Assembly: GCA_036156195.1 (NCBI GenBank)
Contig: JAYZUZ010000014.1
Coordinates: 72,387 to 136,386, forward strand
Reading direction: 5' to 3'
Length of the DNA: 64,000 bases
DNA from: Abyssibacter sp036156195
GTDB taxonomy: Bacteria > Pseudomonadota > Gammaproteobacteria > Nevskiales > OUC007
Part shown: positions 7,585-16,661 of the stretch, piece after piece
Layout: every line of letters begins with the position of its first letter
Numbering within the stretch: position 1 is the stretch's first letter
The notes under the pieces: model-generated
The model's input: only the letters and a program-made list of their open reading frames with translations
Database searches by the model: none
Told to the model about the DNA's origin: nothing
Program-made: the position numbers and the translations under genes

Positions 7585-10014
7585 CTAGAACTGCAGGTTC
7601 AGGGCGCCGAACAGCTGACGCCCACTGGCGAGCTGCGCCTGGTAGGTGCCCGGGAAGAACGGCGTGTCGGTCACCTGGTTGAGCACCCGCTCATCGGTCA
7701 GATTCGTTCCGCCCAGCGTCACGGACCAGCGTTCGCTTTGCGAGCCCAGACTCAGACGGCCGGCATAGCGCGTGGTGGCGGGTACGTAGGTGTTGGGGTC
7801 GAGGTCGGTGTCGACGAACTGGTCGCCCTGATACAACACATCCACGGCGGCGCTGAGGACCAGATTGCCCAGTGGAAAGCTCAGGGTCGGTGTCAGCGTT
7901 GCCGTGGCCCGCGGCGCGAACGCAATCCGCTGATCGGTCAAATCCTGCTCGGCATCAATGCCTTGCTGGATGGGCGCGGGTGCGTCGCGGTATGCCTCGT
8001 ACCGGGCGTCCAGCCAGCCGTATGCGCCGGCGATTTGCAGCGGCGCCCAGGGCGTCAGCCAGATGAAGTCGGCCTCCAGGCCTCGCGAGTAGGCCGTGGC
8101 AGCGTTGCTGACGTCGAAAAACGTCCCGTTGAAAGCCAGCACCTGCAGATTGTCGAACCGCGTCTGGTACAGCGTGATGTTCAGCGACAGCGTGCGCTGG
8201 AAGAACCGACCCTTGAAACCCAGCTCGACGGTTTCCGCCTCCTCGGCCGCGTACTCCAGATCCTCACCGTTAAAGGACAACGCATTGAATCCCCCACTCT
8301 TAAACCCCTGGGCCCAAGAGGCGTAGTAGTTCACCGAATGATCGCTGAAATACTGGAGCGCCAGCTTCGGCGAGAGATCCGATTCGCTGCGTCGCAGGTT
8401 GTCATGATCGTAGTCGCTGGCTTCGAGCAGCAGGCCCATGATGCAGGGCACAACCGCGGCCGGTGTGCGTTCGCAGAACGCGGTGCCTGCGGTGTCGACG
8501 CGCTTGTCCTCCCGGTTATAGCGCAGCCCCGGCGTGATCGCCCACCGGTCTGTCAGGTACCAGGTCATCTGCCCGAACAAGGCGGTGGATTGAATGTCCT
8601 GGTTGTAATCGAACTGGTAGTAGTCGTTCTCCAGCAGCGGTACCAGGGCGGGGCCAAGCCCCTGCAGCAGAACCAGCGGGCTGCTGCTTGACCCGTCTCC
8701 GGTGATGAGCTGGAAGGCATCATCGGTGAAGGCATAGGTGCTGAGGTCTTCGCCGGCAAGCACCCGCGCCAGCAGGGTGTAGCTGGATTCGAACCAGAAC
8801 GCACCGGCCACGAACTCGACCCGGTCACCCCAGCCGAACGGAGCCGACCCGTTGCCGGTGAATCGCAGTTCGGCCGACAGCTGGTCATGGTCCTCATGGT
8901 TGTCGAGCCGGCTGATATTGGCCGGTGAGATATCCAGTTCGTTGAGCTGGTCGATGTAAAAACGCGAGCCGCCCAGCACCAGCGTGGTCTCCAGGTCGTC
9001 CAGCGCGCCCACCGGGCCGGGCGCCCAGCGCGTGCGCCAGCCCAGCGTACGCGAGCCCTTTTCGATCCAGCCCGGCGTGTCAGCCGAGTTGATGAAGTTC
9101 TTCGGATCGTCCTCGATATCGGGATCGAAGTCCTGGAGGTACTCCCGCGTGTCCCCATCAAGACCGAAGAGCTGGAAGGGCCAGAACGCGGCCTCCGTGT
9201 CCGAGATCACCGCGGTCAACTCGCTGTCCACCGTGTAACTCGGCACGAGATTGATCTTGAGCCGCGCCGCCTGCTGCTCCAGCCGCTCTTCGGGCCGCTG
9301 CAAAAATGCATTGAACAACTCGCCATCCTGGGCCCGGTCGAGCACGGCCAGACGCCCCCCCAACCACTCGTTGGCCATGCCCCCCAGCCCGGCCTCGACC
9401 CGGTGCTCGCCATGTTCGCCGTAGAAGACCCGCCCGTCGGCACCCGCGCCGGATACCGCATCCTTGGTCATGACATTGAAGACGCCCGCGACGGTGTTCT
9501 TGCCGAACAACGTGCCCTGCGGCCCACGCAGCACCTCAACGCTGTCGATGTCGAACATGGCCTCTGTGAAATACCCGGGGCGGCCGAACACGATCTCGTC
9601 CTGAACGAAACCCACCGAACTTTCGAAGCTGGGGTTAAAGGCATTGGTGCCAAAGCCGCGAATGAACACCTGCGGCGATCCGAGATCATCGGCATCGACA
9701 CGCACATTGGGCACATAGAGCGATACATCGGCCAGGTCCGCCGAACCTGTGGACTGGATGAATCCGCCGTCGATGGCGGTGACCGACACCGGCACCTCCT
9801 GCAGGGTTTGCTCGGTTTTCTGCGCGGTCACGACCATTTCTTCCAGCTGCCGCGGCGCCTCGTCGTCGGGCGGCGGCAACGGCTGGACTGGAATCAGCTC
9901 CAGTGGCGCATCCGGTGCGGTCGGTTCAGCAGGCGACTGCGCATCGCGGCTGTCCTGTGCGCGCAATGCAGTCGACATGGCCAGCAGGGCCACGCCCAGG
10001 CAGAGGTGTTTCAT
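7585..10014 (-). CDS. TonB-dependent outer-membrane receptor
   Basis: An 809-residue outer-membrane active transporter. The N-terminal signal peptide (MKHLCLGVALLAMSTALRAQ) is followed by a linker and a TonB-box-like segment (LEEMVVTAQKTEQ). A plug domain carries LRGPQGTLFGKNTVAGVFNV, and a long 22-strand barrel ends in LFGALNLQF with the terminal Phe of outer-membrane proteins. The plug type (VTAQ...LQEVPVSVTA) resembles the large sphingomonad/Nevskiales receptor group. Ligand unknown. It is divergent from the cytochrome/flavoprotein operon across 204 bp, and no regulator adjoins it. Confidence 0.93.
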   Translation of the reverse strand: MKHLCLGVALLAMSTALRAQDSRDAQSPAEPTAPDAPLELIPVQPLPPPDDEAPRQLEEMVVTAQKTEQTLQEVPVSVTAIDGGFIQSTGSADLADVSLYVPNVRVDADDLGSPQVFIRGFGTNAFNPSFESSVGFVQDEIVFGRPGYFTEAMFDIDSVEVLRGPQGTLFGKNTVAGVFNVMTKDAVSGAGADGRVFYGEHGEHRVEAGLGGMANEWLGGRLAVLDRAQDGELFNAFLQRPEERLEQQAARLKINLVPSYTVDSELTAVISDTEAAFWPFQLFGLDGDTREYLQDFDPDIEDDPKNFINSADTPGWIEKGSRTLGWRTRWAPGPVGALDDLETTLVLGGSRFYIDQLNELDISPANISRLDNHEDHDQLSAELRFTGNGSAPFGWGDRVEFVAGAFWFESSYTLLARVLAGEDLSTYAFTDDAFQLITGDGSSSSPLVLLQGLGPALVPLLENDYYQFDYNQDIQSTALFGQMTWYLTDRWAITPGLRYNREDKRVDTAGTAFCERTPAAVVPCIMGLLLEASDYDHDNLRRSESDLSPKLALQYFSDHSVNYYASWAQGFKSGGFNALSFNGEDLEYAAEEAETVELGFKGRFFQRTLSLNITLYQTRFDNLQVLAFNGTFFDVSNAATAYSRGLEADFIWLTPWAPLQIAGAYGWLDARYEAYRDAPAPIQQGIDAEQDLTDQRIAFAPRATATLTPTLSFPLGNLVLSAAVDVLYQGDQFVDTDLDPNTYVPATTRYAGRLSLGSQSERWSVTLGGTNLTDERVLNQVTDTPFFPGTYQAQLASGRQLFGALNLQF

Positions 10015-10218
10015 CCCTTGTTCCGGTTGATATCCGCACCGCGCCGAGCTCTTCCCTGGCTCGTGTCATCGGTGTCTACAACCTCCGCAGCTCACAACAT
10101 AGGTCAGGCCAGGCGAGACGCCCCGTCGTAAAAATGGCCTAGTCCCGCGTTTCCCGGACCCGTCGCTTGCCCCCTGGCACGATTACAGCTTCACTCGCAG
10201 CAGGTATCGCGCAAGGGA

Positions 10219-10587
10219 ATGCACAACTTGAACCAGTTCATCGCCCCGGCCCTGGCGGCCCTTTGTCTTGCCGGCTGCGGGGCCGGGAGCTCCAGTCTGA
10301 CCCCGGCACAATCCCGCGCGCTTACACCCGCCGACCCGGATCTGGCCGCGCTGTATACGGCGAGCTGCAAGGCCTGCCATACCGTGCCCGCGAGTCGGGC
10401 GCCGATGACAGGCAGTGCCCGCGCATGGGGCGTTCGCATGAACAAGGGCATGGACCGCCTGCTGGAGAACACCATCAGCGGTTACAAGGGCATGCCGCCC
10501 ATGGGACTGTGCTCGGATTGCAGTGAAGCCGACCTGCGGGACCTGATCAGCTTCATGGCCACACCGCCTGAGCCGGCCGACTCATGA
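10219..10587 (+). CDS. class I cytochrome c lipoprotein (c5-like)
   Basis: A 122-residue periplasmic electron carrier. A lipoprotein signal ends at a lipobox (CLAGC, Cys20), so it should be membrane-tethered. Heme attachment is CKACH (Cys50, Cys53, His54). GYKGMPPMG (Met92/Met95) supplies the sixth ligand. A second Cys pair (CSDC, 98-101) followed by EADLRDLISFM matches the disulfide loop and last helix of cytochrome c5. Its stop overlaps the flavoprotein start by 4 bp (ATGA), so it is the likely electron acceptor for that enzyme. Confidence 0.9.
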   Translation: MHNLNQFIAPALAALCLAGCGAGSSSLTPAQSRALTPADPDLAALYTASCKACHTVPASRAPMTGSARAWGVRMNKGMDRLLENTISGYKGMPPMGLCSDCSEADLRDLISFMATPPEPADS

Positions 10588-11993
10588 AACGCCGCGATCT
10601 GCTCACGGGTTCAGCCGGGCTCGCATTGACGATGCCGCTGGCCGGCTGCGACGACTACGGCGCAGCGAACATGCCGCAGCCACCCGCAGCCGTTGTCGGA
10701 CCTGACGGCCAGCGCCGCCTGCCCTGGCAAAACTGGTCGGGCTACCAGTCCAGCCTGCCGGAGCGGCGCCTGGCACCGGCCAGCGAAGACGAACTCGCCC
10801 GGCTGCTGGCTGATAGCCGCGGCACCATTCGCCCGGTTGGCTCCGGCCATTCATTCACGCCGTTGGTGCCAACGGATGACACCCTCATCTCGCTACGCCA
10901 CTTCAGCGGCCTGCTGAATCACAACCCCGAAACGCTGACCGCCACCGTGGGCGGCGGCTCGCGCCTGGGCAGCCTGGGCGAGCCATTACACGCGGCAGGT
11001 CAGGCGCTGATCAACATGCCCGACATCGACGCGCAGACGCTGGCGGGATCCATGGCCACCGCCACGCATGGCACCGGCGCGCAGCTGGGCGCGCTGCACA
11101 CGGCAGCGATTGGCCTGCGTTTGGTCACTCCAACCGGCGATATTCTGGATTGCTCCGTCGATTCCCGACCCGAGCTCTTCGCCGCCGCCCAGGTCTCACT
11201 GGGCGCGCTCGGGGTCATCACCCAGGTCACCCTACAAAACGTGCCGACCACGCGAATGAGGCGCCACGTGTGGGTGGAACCCTTTGATGCCCTGGTCGAG
11301 CGCTTCGACAGCCTAGCGGCAGCACACCACAGCTTCGAGATGTACTGCATCCCGCACTGCGACCTTGCAGTGGGCATTACCATCGACCCCACAGACGAGC
11401 CACTCCAACCCCGCGGCCCGGAGCAGGACAACGACGCGGTCATGGACCTCAAGCGCCTCAGGGACTTGCTGTCCTGGTTTCCGGCCGCACGCCGCTGGCT
11501 CATCAACATGGCCTTGCAGGGTTACGAGCCGGAAGTCGCCGTCGATGTCTGGCACCGCATCTTTCCGTCCAGCCGCGCCGTTCGCTTCAATGAAATGGAG
11601 TATCACCTGCCCCGCGTAGCGCTCTTGCCCACGCTACGCGAGGTGCGCCGCAGGCTGGAGCAGCAGCACCCGGGTGTGTTCTTCCCCATGGAGGTTCGCG
11701 TGGTTCGCGGTGACGAGGCCTGGCTCAGCCCGTTCCAGGGGCACGAGACCTCCGGATCCATCGCCGTGCACCGGTATTACGAGGAAGACCCGCAGCCGCT
11801 GTTCCGCGATGTCGAGCCGCTCTACCAGCCTCTGGCGGGACGCCCCCACTGGGGCAAGATGCACACGCTGACCGCAGAAACGCTTGCCGACCGTTACCCG
11901 CGATTCAACGATTTCGTGGCGCTGCAAGCCCGACTCGATCCGCAGGGACGCATGCTCAACCCCTACCTCAGGACACTGCTGGGCCATGGCTAA
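10584..11993 (+). CDS. exported FAD oxidase/dehydrogenase, aldonolactone oxidase (ALO) family
   Basis: A 469-residue flavoprotein of the L-gulono/D-arabinono-1,4-lactone oxidase family. The N-terminus has MKRRDLL followed by a hydrophobic stretch and PLAGC, a Tat-like and lipoprotein-like export signal. The FAD (PCMH) domain carries RPVGSGHSF. His89 in it sits where related alditol oxidases attach FAD covalently. ATHGTGA and the C-terminal HWGKMHTL are ALO hallmarks. Being exported and fused in an operon to a cytochrome c, it more likely passes electrons to that cytochrome than to oxygen. The substrate (sugar acid, lactone or polyol) cannot be read from sequence. Confidence 0.85.
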   Translation: MKRRDLLTGSAGLALTMPLAGCDDYGAANMPQPPAAVVGPDGQRRLPWQNWSGYQSSLPERRLAPASEDELARLLADSRGTIRPVGSGHSFTPLVPTDDTLISLRHFSGLLNHNPETLTATVGGGSRLGSLGEPLHAAGQALINMPDIDAQTLAGSMATATHGTGAQLGALHTAAIGLRLVTPTGDILDCSVDSRPELFAAAQVSLGALGVITQVTLQNVPTTRMRRHVWVEPFDALVERFDSLAAAHHSFEMYCIPHCDLAVGITIDPTDEPLQPRGPEQDNDAVMDLKRLRDLLSWFPAARRWLINMALQGYEPEVAVDVWHRIFPSSRAVRFNEMEYHLPRVALLPTLREVRRRLEQQHPGVFFPMEVRVVRGDEAWLSPFQGHETSGSIAVHRYYEEDPQPLFRDVEPLYQPLAGRPHWGKMHTLTAETLADRYPRFNDFVALQARLDPQGRMLNPYLRTLLGHG

Positions 11994-13287
11994 AACCACC
12001 GTCAACTGGCGTCGCCGCGCGCTGCTCGCAGGCGGGCTCGCCACCCCCCTTGCACTGGCCGTGGCCAGCAAACCGCGCGACCAGGGCCGGGGTGGCCATG
12101 ATGCCTACTTCGCGGGCCTGCAACACGCGCTGCGCCGCGCCGATCTCATGCGCCCGACACTGGTCATCGACCGGGCGCGGCTGGATGCAAATATCGCGCG
12201 GCTGCAGACCCACCTGCCGGCCGAACTGGCCTACCGGATCGTGGCCAAGTCGCTGCCCAGTGTTGACCTCATCCAGTACATCCGCCAGGCCACCGGCACG
12301 CATCGGTTGATGGTGTTCCATGAACCCCACCTCCACACGCTGTCCCAGGCCATGCCGGACAGTCACCTGCTGTTGGGCAAGCCCATGCCGGTGGGCGCCG
12401 CGCGCAGTTTTTTCAGACACGTCCGACCCGGAGCATTTCGGCCGGCGACCCAGATCGAATGGCTGGTGGACTCCCCACAACGCATCCAGGACTACGCGGA
12501 ATTGGCCGCCAGTGATGCGCTGGACGGGGTCGGCCCCATGCGGCTCAATCTGGAACTGGATGTCGGGTTGCACCGCGGCGGTTTTCGCAGCACACGGGCT
12601 GTCGCCGAAGCGCTCCATGCGATTCAGCGCAACCCGACCCTGCAGTTCGCCGGTTTCATGGGCTACGAAGCGCATGCATCCAAAATCCCCGACCTGCTGG
12701 GCGGACCGCAAGCCGCGCTGGATCAGGCGATGGCGTTCTACGCTGACTGCGTGGAGGTGGCACGTGAAGTCCTGGGCCAAGATTTCAAGCCGGCGTCGCT
12801 GACGCTCAATGCCGGTGGCAGCAGCACCTACCAGCTGTACGACAAGACCGCGCCCTGCAACGAGATCGCCATGGGCTCTGGACTGCTCAAACCCTCGGAC
12901 TTTGACACGGCCACGCTGGACGACCACATCCCCGCTGCGTTTATTGCGACACCCGTGCTCAAGCGCCTACCCGGCACACGGTTGCCGAGCCTGGAGTCGC
13001 TGTCGGGTCTGTTCGAGGCCTGGGACCCCAATACCGCGCAAACCTTTTTCATCTACGGCGGACATTGGCTGGCCGATCCGGTGTCCCCGCACGGACTGCA
13101 GCGCAACGCCATCTGGGGCCATTCAACCAATCAGGACATGCTCAACGGCTCGGATGCCGTCGAGCTGGATGTGGGAGATCATCTCTTCCTGCGCCCCCAC
13201 CAAAGCGAAGCGGTCCTGCTGCAGTTTGGGGATCTTGCGGTGTACGACCAGGGCGAGATCATCGCGACCTGGCCCGTGTTCAGCTAG
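11986..13287 (+). CDS. exported PLP fold-III barrel protein (alanine racemase / D-threonine aldolase-like)
   Basis: 433 residues related to the alanine-racemase N-terminal barrel and the D-serine dehydratase/D-threonine aldolase group. RPTLVIDRARLDANIARL opens the barrel and YRIVAKSLPS carries the probable PLP lysine. LELDVGLHRGG, the LNAGGSSTY phosphate loop and NEIAMGSGLLKPSDF follow the family order. GGHWLADP lies where metal ligands sit in D-threonine aldolases. WRRRALLAGGLATPLALAVA at the N-terminus looks like a Tat signal, unusual for a PLP enzyme. I chose the ATG at 11986, overlapping the flavoprotein gene by 8 bp, because upstream codons belong to that gene. Confidence 0.78.
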   Translation: MAKTTVNWRRRALLAGGLATPLALAVASKPRDQGRGGHDAYFAGLQHALRRADLMRPTLVIDRARLDANIARLQTHLPAELAYRIVAKSLPSVDLIQYIRQATGTHRLMVFHEPHLHTLSQAMPDSHLLLGKPMPVGAARSFFRHVRPGAFRPATQIEWLVDSPQRIQDYAELAASDALDGVGPMRLNLELDVGLHRGGFRSTRAVAEALHAIQRNPTLQFAGFMGYEAHASKIPDLLGGPQAALDQAMAFYADCVEVAREVLGQDFKPASLTLNAGGSSTYQLYDKTAPCNEIAMGSGLLKPSDFDTATLDDHIPAAFIATPVLKRLPGTRLPSLESLSGLFEAWDPNTAQTFFIYGGHWLADPVSPHGLQRNAIWGHSTNQDMLNGSDAVELDVGDHLFLRPHQSEAVLLQFGDLAVYDQGEIIATWPVFS

Positions 13288-15790
13288 TCCAGCGAATCCG
13301 TAACACCACGGCCTGTGTCTCCAGACTGCTCCAATCGAGCAATCGAAGGTCGCAGTCCGCCTGTTCGTCCTCCAGACGTAACTGCAGCGGCCCGGTCTCT
13401 TTACCTTCCAGGCGATCCCGGATGGCTCCAAGCATGGTCATGAATCCGGGGCGCCAGGGCAGTGACCAGAACCGGTCCGAAGACTGTCTCGACGCGCCCT
13501 CCACATAAAGCCGCTGCTCGGGCCCCATGACCAGGCGAATGCGCGCCGAGGCATCCACGACCAGGATCACGTCATCGACGTAATCGCGCACAGCGTCCCA
13601 GCACGCGGTCAGCACGTCCATTTCCCGGCCACGCTGCCGCAACTCCTCGTTGACGGTAATCAACTCTTCATTCGAGGACTGCAGCTCCTCGTTGGAGGTC
13701 AGCAGCTGCTCGTTCATCGACTGCAGCTCTTCGTTGGAGGACTGCAGCTCCTCACTCTGAGACTGGAGCTCCTCGTTGGAGGTCTCCAGTTCCTCTGCCA
13801 TGGACTGCATGTCCTGACGCAGCACCTCGACCCGATTCTCCAACGCCTTGACGTAGTCGTTCTCCGAATCGTCCGGCGCATGCTCCAGTGCCCGAAGCTC
13901 GGCCTCCTCGCTTCGCAACAAACGAATCTCGAACAACAGCACCTGTGAGCGCTCGAACTCGCCGCTCAATGGCACAACATGCGGTGTGACGCTGCGCCAG
14001 CCTTCAGCCAGCTTGCAGTTGACGCGCGAGCCGGTGACCGGCTTGCGTTCCCGTCTGGCGCGGTACAGCACCCCCCTTAGCTCGAGGTCCAGACCATCCG
14101 CTAGCACATCGTGAATGCGCATGATGGCGGGGCCGCTGGGGGCGCGGATCAACGCTCGTGCGTCTGCCGAGATGAACTTGACGATGTCGTGCTCATCCAC
14201 GACCACCCAATTCGGTGAGGCATAGCTGGCCAGCGCCACCTGCGCAGCGATTTGCAGCGACTCGGGGGCCAACGCCGCAGCACCCCGTCGGGCAGGGGGA
14301 TACGCGGTGCGAAAAGGCGCATCGATCTGTGACTTGAACCGCGTCGGGAAGCGCTCGACAGTTCGATCGCGGCGGAAAATCCGCTGCGTTTCCGCAATCG
14401 GCGCGAATCGGCCTTCTGCGGTGGAGGTTGATTCGGTCGACCCGAGCAGCAAGACACCATGAGGCTTGAGCGCGTAGTGCAGCAACTCCAGGATCGAACG
14501 TTGGTATTCGTTCTTCAGGTAAATCAAGAAGTTTCGGCAGCTGACGAAATCGAGCTTGGAGAACGGTGGGTCGCTGATCAGGTTGTGCACGGAGAAGACT
14601 GTCATCTGCCTGATCCGGCTGCGCACGCGATACCCGTCGCCCACTTTCGCGAGAAAACGATCTCGGTAGCCGGTCGGCAAGCTGCTCAACGCATCGCTGG
14701 TGTAATAGCCCGCCCGGGCGATCTCGACGGCATGCTCGGCAAGATCTGTCGCAAAAATCGTCATGCTGGGAGGGCTTTCCATCTCCTGCGTCAGGTCCGC
14801 GAGGATCATGGCCAGGGTGTAGGCCTCTTCGCCGGTGGCACAGGCCGGAATCCATGCCCGGAACGGTTCACCCGTCGGATGAGCCGCCAGCTGCTTGCGC
14901 AACACCTCCCGTACGGCAATCCAGACCTCTTTGTCGCGAAAAAACGCGGTCACCGAAATCAGGATGCTATTGGCCAGTGCCCGCGCCTCTTCAGGGTCCT
15001 GCTGGAGACGTTCGATATACGGTGCCAGATCCTGGTCCGCATTCAGCGAACAACGCCGGGCAATCCGCCGGTACAGCGTGCTGGGTTTGGTGTAGCTGAA
15101 GTCCACACCGCGCGCGTTTTTCAGGCACTCGATGATCTGCCGCAGTTGACGCTCCCGCTGCGACCCGGCGGGTAGCTGCGGCTCGAGCGGTGACGTCACC
15201 ACCGAAGTGATCACCTCGGCGAGCTGCGCCGCATCGGCGACCAGATCCACGCAATCGGTGGCGATGGCCGCCAGCGGCATGCCATCGTAGGTGGCGGTGA
15301 CGGGATCCTGTGCAATGGTCACCCCCCCCGCCAGCTTGAGTGCACGGACACCCGCCGCCCCATCCGAGCCTGTGCCCGACAACACCACCCCAATCGCATA
15401 CTCGGCGTGAGACGCGGCCAGTGACCGGAACAGCAAATCCACGGATGGCTTGGGGTAAGGGCCTGTTGCGGCGGGCGAGGTCACAAACGCGCCGTCGACG
15501 ATCTCCACATTCCGGTTCGGTGGGACGACGTACACCCAACCCGGCTGCAGCACATCTCCGTCGTGAACCGTGTCCACCTGAAGACGGACATCATGCTCCA
15601 GAATATTCGCCAGCCTGGATTCATGGTTCGGTGACAAATGCATCGCCACGACCACTGCGGCCGGAAATTCCGGTTCCAATCCCGAAACAATCTGGGTAAT
15701 AGGCTCCAGCCCCCCGGCCGAGGCCCCGATGGCCACCACGGGCACCCGTTCTTCGCGACCGGTCTGCGCCGGCTTGTTCGACTCTGTCAT
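13280..15790 (-). CDS. CheB-CheR hybrid chemosensory protein
   Basis: 836 residues joining a methylesterase and a methyltransferase of chemoreceptor glutamates. The CheB domain (about 15-200) has the Ser24 nucleophile in GASAGG, His51 in AMHLSP and the Asp in LSGTGSDG, so the triad is intact. No receiver domain precedes it. CheR follows (about 210-480) with ATGEEAYTLAM and SCRNFLIYL. A heptad stretch of repeated EELQSSNEEL (about 650-720) forms a coiled coil, and the end is a PAS-like domain without kinase or GGDEF. No che genes adjoin it, so it may act in a two-component-like rather than a chemotaxis role. It converges on the PLP gene with an 8-bp overlap. Confidence 0.9.
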   Translation of the reverse strand: MTESNKPAQTGREERVPVVAIGASAGGLEPITQIVSGLEPEFPAAVVVAMHLSPNHESRLANILEHDVRLQVDTVHDGDVLQPGWVYVVPPNRNVEIVDGAFVTSPAATGPYPKPSVDLLFRSLAASHAEYAIGVVLSGTGSDGAAGVRALKLAGGVTIAQDPVTATYDGMPLAAIATDCVDLVADAAQLAEVITSVVTSPLEPQLPAGSQRERQLRQIIECLKNARGVDFSYTKPSTLYRRIARRCSLNADQDLAPYIERLQQDPEEARALANSILISVTAFFRDKEVWIAVREVLRKQLAAHPTGEPFRAWIPACATGEEAYTLAMILADLTQEMESPPSMTIFATDLAEHAVEIARAGYYTSDALSSLPTGYRDRFLAKVGDGYRVRSRIRQMTVFSVHNLISDPPFSKLDFVSCRNFLIYLKNEYQRSILELLHYALKPHGVLLLGSTESTSTAEGRFAPIAETQRIFRRDRTVERFPTRFKSQIDAPFRTAYPPARRGAAALAPESLQIAAQVALASYASPNWVVVDEHDIVKFISADARALIRAPSGPAIMRIHDVLADGLDLELRGVLYRARRERKPVTGSRVNCKLAEGWRSVTPHVVPLSGEFERSQVLLFEIRLLRSEEAELRALEHAPDDSENDYVKALENRVEVLRQDMQSMAEELETSNEELQSQSEELQSSNEELQSMNEQLLTSNEELQSSNEELITVNEELRQRGREMDVLTACWDAVRDYVDDVILVVDASARIRLVMGPEQRLYVEGASRQSSDRFWSLPWRPGFMTMLGAIRDRLEGKETGPLQLRLEDEQADCDLRLLDWSSLETQAVVLRIRWTS

Positions 15791-15908
15791 TTAATGTGCT
15801 GCCGGGAAGCGCGCTCATCCACTTGGACGGTGAGCTTTGGTTGGCGATAACGACAGACTATAGCGCACTCCGGGTCGTGAGCCGCGGATGACTGGAAAAC
15901 GCGTCCGC

Positions 15909-16163
15909 TTACGGGCCGGCCGCCGATAGCTGTTGATCAACGCGTTGCTCGGCCACGACCTGCTCGGCACCGAACCCGGTGACGTGCAGCCCGCCAAACT
16001 GTCGGAGAAACGCATCAACAATCAACCGTGGCACTGGCTGGCCGTTGAACATGGGGGTCAATGCCCGGGCCTGATCAACGCGATCAAAGGCAGCAGGCGT
16101 CCGCTCGACAACCACCACCCGGTTGTCAGCGTCGCGGTACATGTAGGCATGTTGCATATCCAT
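15909..16163 (-). CDS. small hypothetical protein
   Basis: An 84-residue soluble protein, MDMQHAYMYRDADNRVVVVE onward, with no signal peptide or recognisable domain. A good Shine-Dalgarno (AGGAG) sits just upstream. It is closer to ideal spacing for the second Met (16157) than for the first (16163), so either may be the start. The longer upstream extension is Cys/Arg-rich and unlikely to be protein. It is divergent from the small gene at 16382 across 218 bp in which I see nothing else, and lies upstream of the CheB-CheR gene on the same strand. Confidence 0.55.
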   Translation of the reverse strand: MDMQHAYMYRDADNRVVVVERTPAAFDRVDQARALTPMFNGQPVPRLIVDAFLRQFGGLHVTGFGAEQVVAEQRVDQQLSAAGP

Positions 16164-16381
16164 TGCTCCTGGGGTGAGTCGGACCCTGCGACACCAGCAC
16201 CTGACCGGTGTACGCCCTTCCCAAGACGACAAGCCGGCCAATAACCGGACATGCGCTCATCTTTTCTCCATGTGCCTGCGGTGCCCATCCCCCAGATGGG
16301 TGATTCACCGTTCGGAATCGCTCGCTCCAACGCCTAGTCTCTTTTCGAGTTTGTCGCGCAGGGCGCCCGAGCCGGACATCC

Positions 16382-16570
16382 ATGAGCAAATCACCCGAAC
16401 CCTCTCAGACCTCACCGCAGAAACGCACTGGCGTGGACAAAATGCACCACCGTCTGAGCGACCTGCTCAGAACCAGCCTGTTCTACGACCTCATGGCCTC
16501 GGAAACGGAGTGGCGATCCCGCGATGAAGCGGATCGTCAGCGTCAACGCGAACGCGAACGCAAGCGCTAG
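16382..16570 (+). CDS. possible small hypothetical protein
   Basis: A 62-residue reading frame with a hydrophilic N-terminus, a short segment MHHRLSDLLRTSLFYDLMAS and a strongly charged Arg/Glu/Gln-rich tail. It has no recognised family and only a weak ribosome site. It lies 91 bp before the helicase gene on the same strand. Coding character is plausible but unproven. Confidence 0.35.
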   Translation: MSKSPEPSQTSPQKRTGVDKMHHRLSDLLRTSLFYDLMASETEWRSRDEADRQRQRERERKR

Positions 16571-16661
16571 CACCACCGATCGGCGCCACTTGCCCTGAGC
16601 GGGCAATATCTGGTTTTATCATCAGTAGTTTCCGTGCCCGCCGCCTGGTGGTTGACTGCTC

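Noticed and set aside
16174..16527. 117-residue plus-strand frame between the small genes
   Set aside because: It runs across the divergent promoter area and conflicts with the better-supported small genes at 15909 and 16382.
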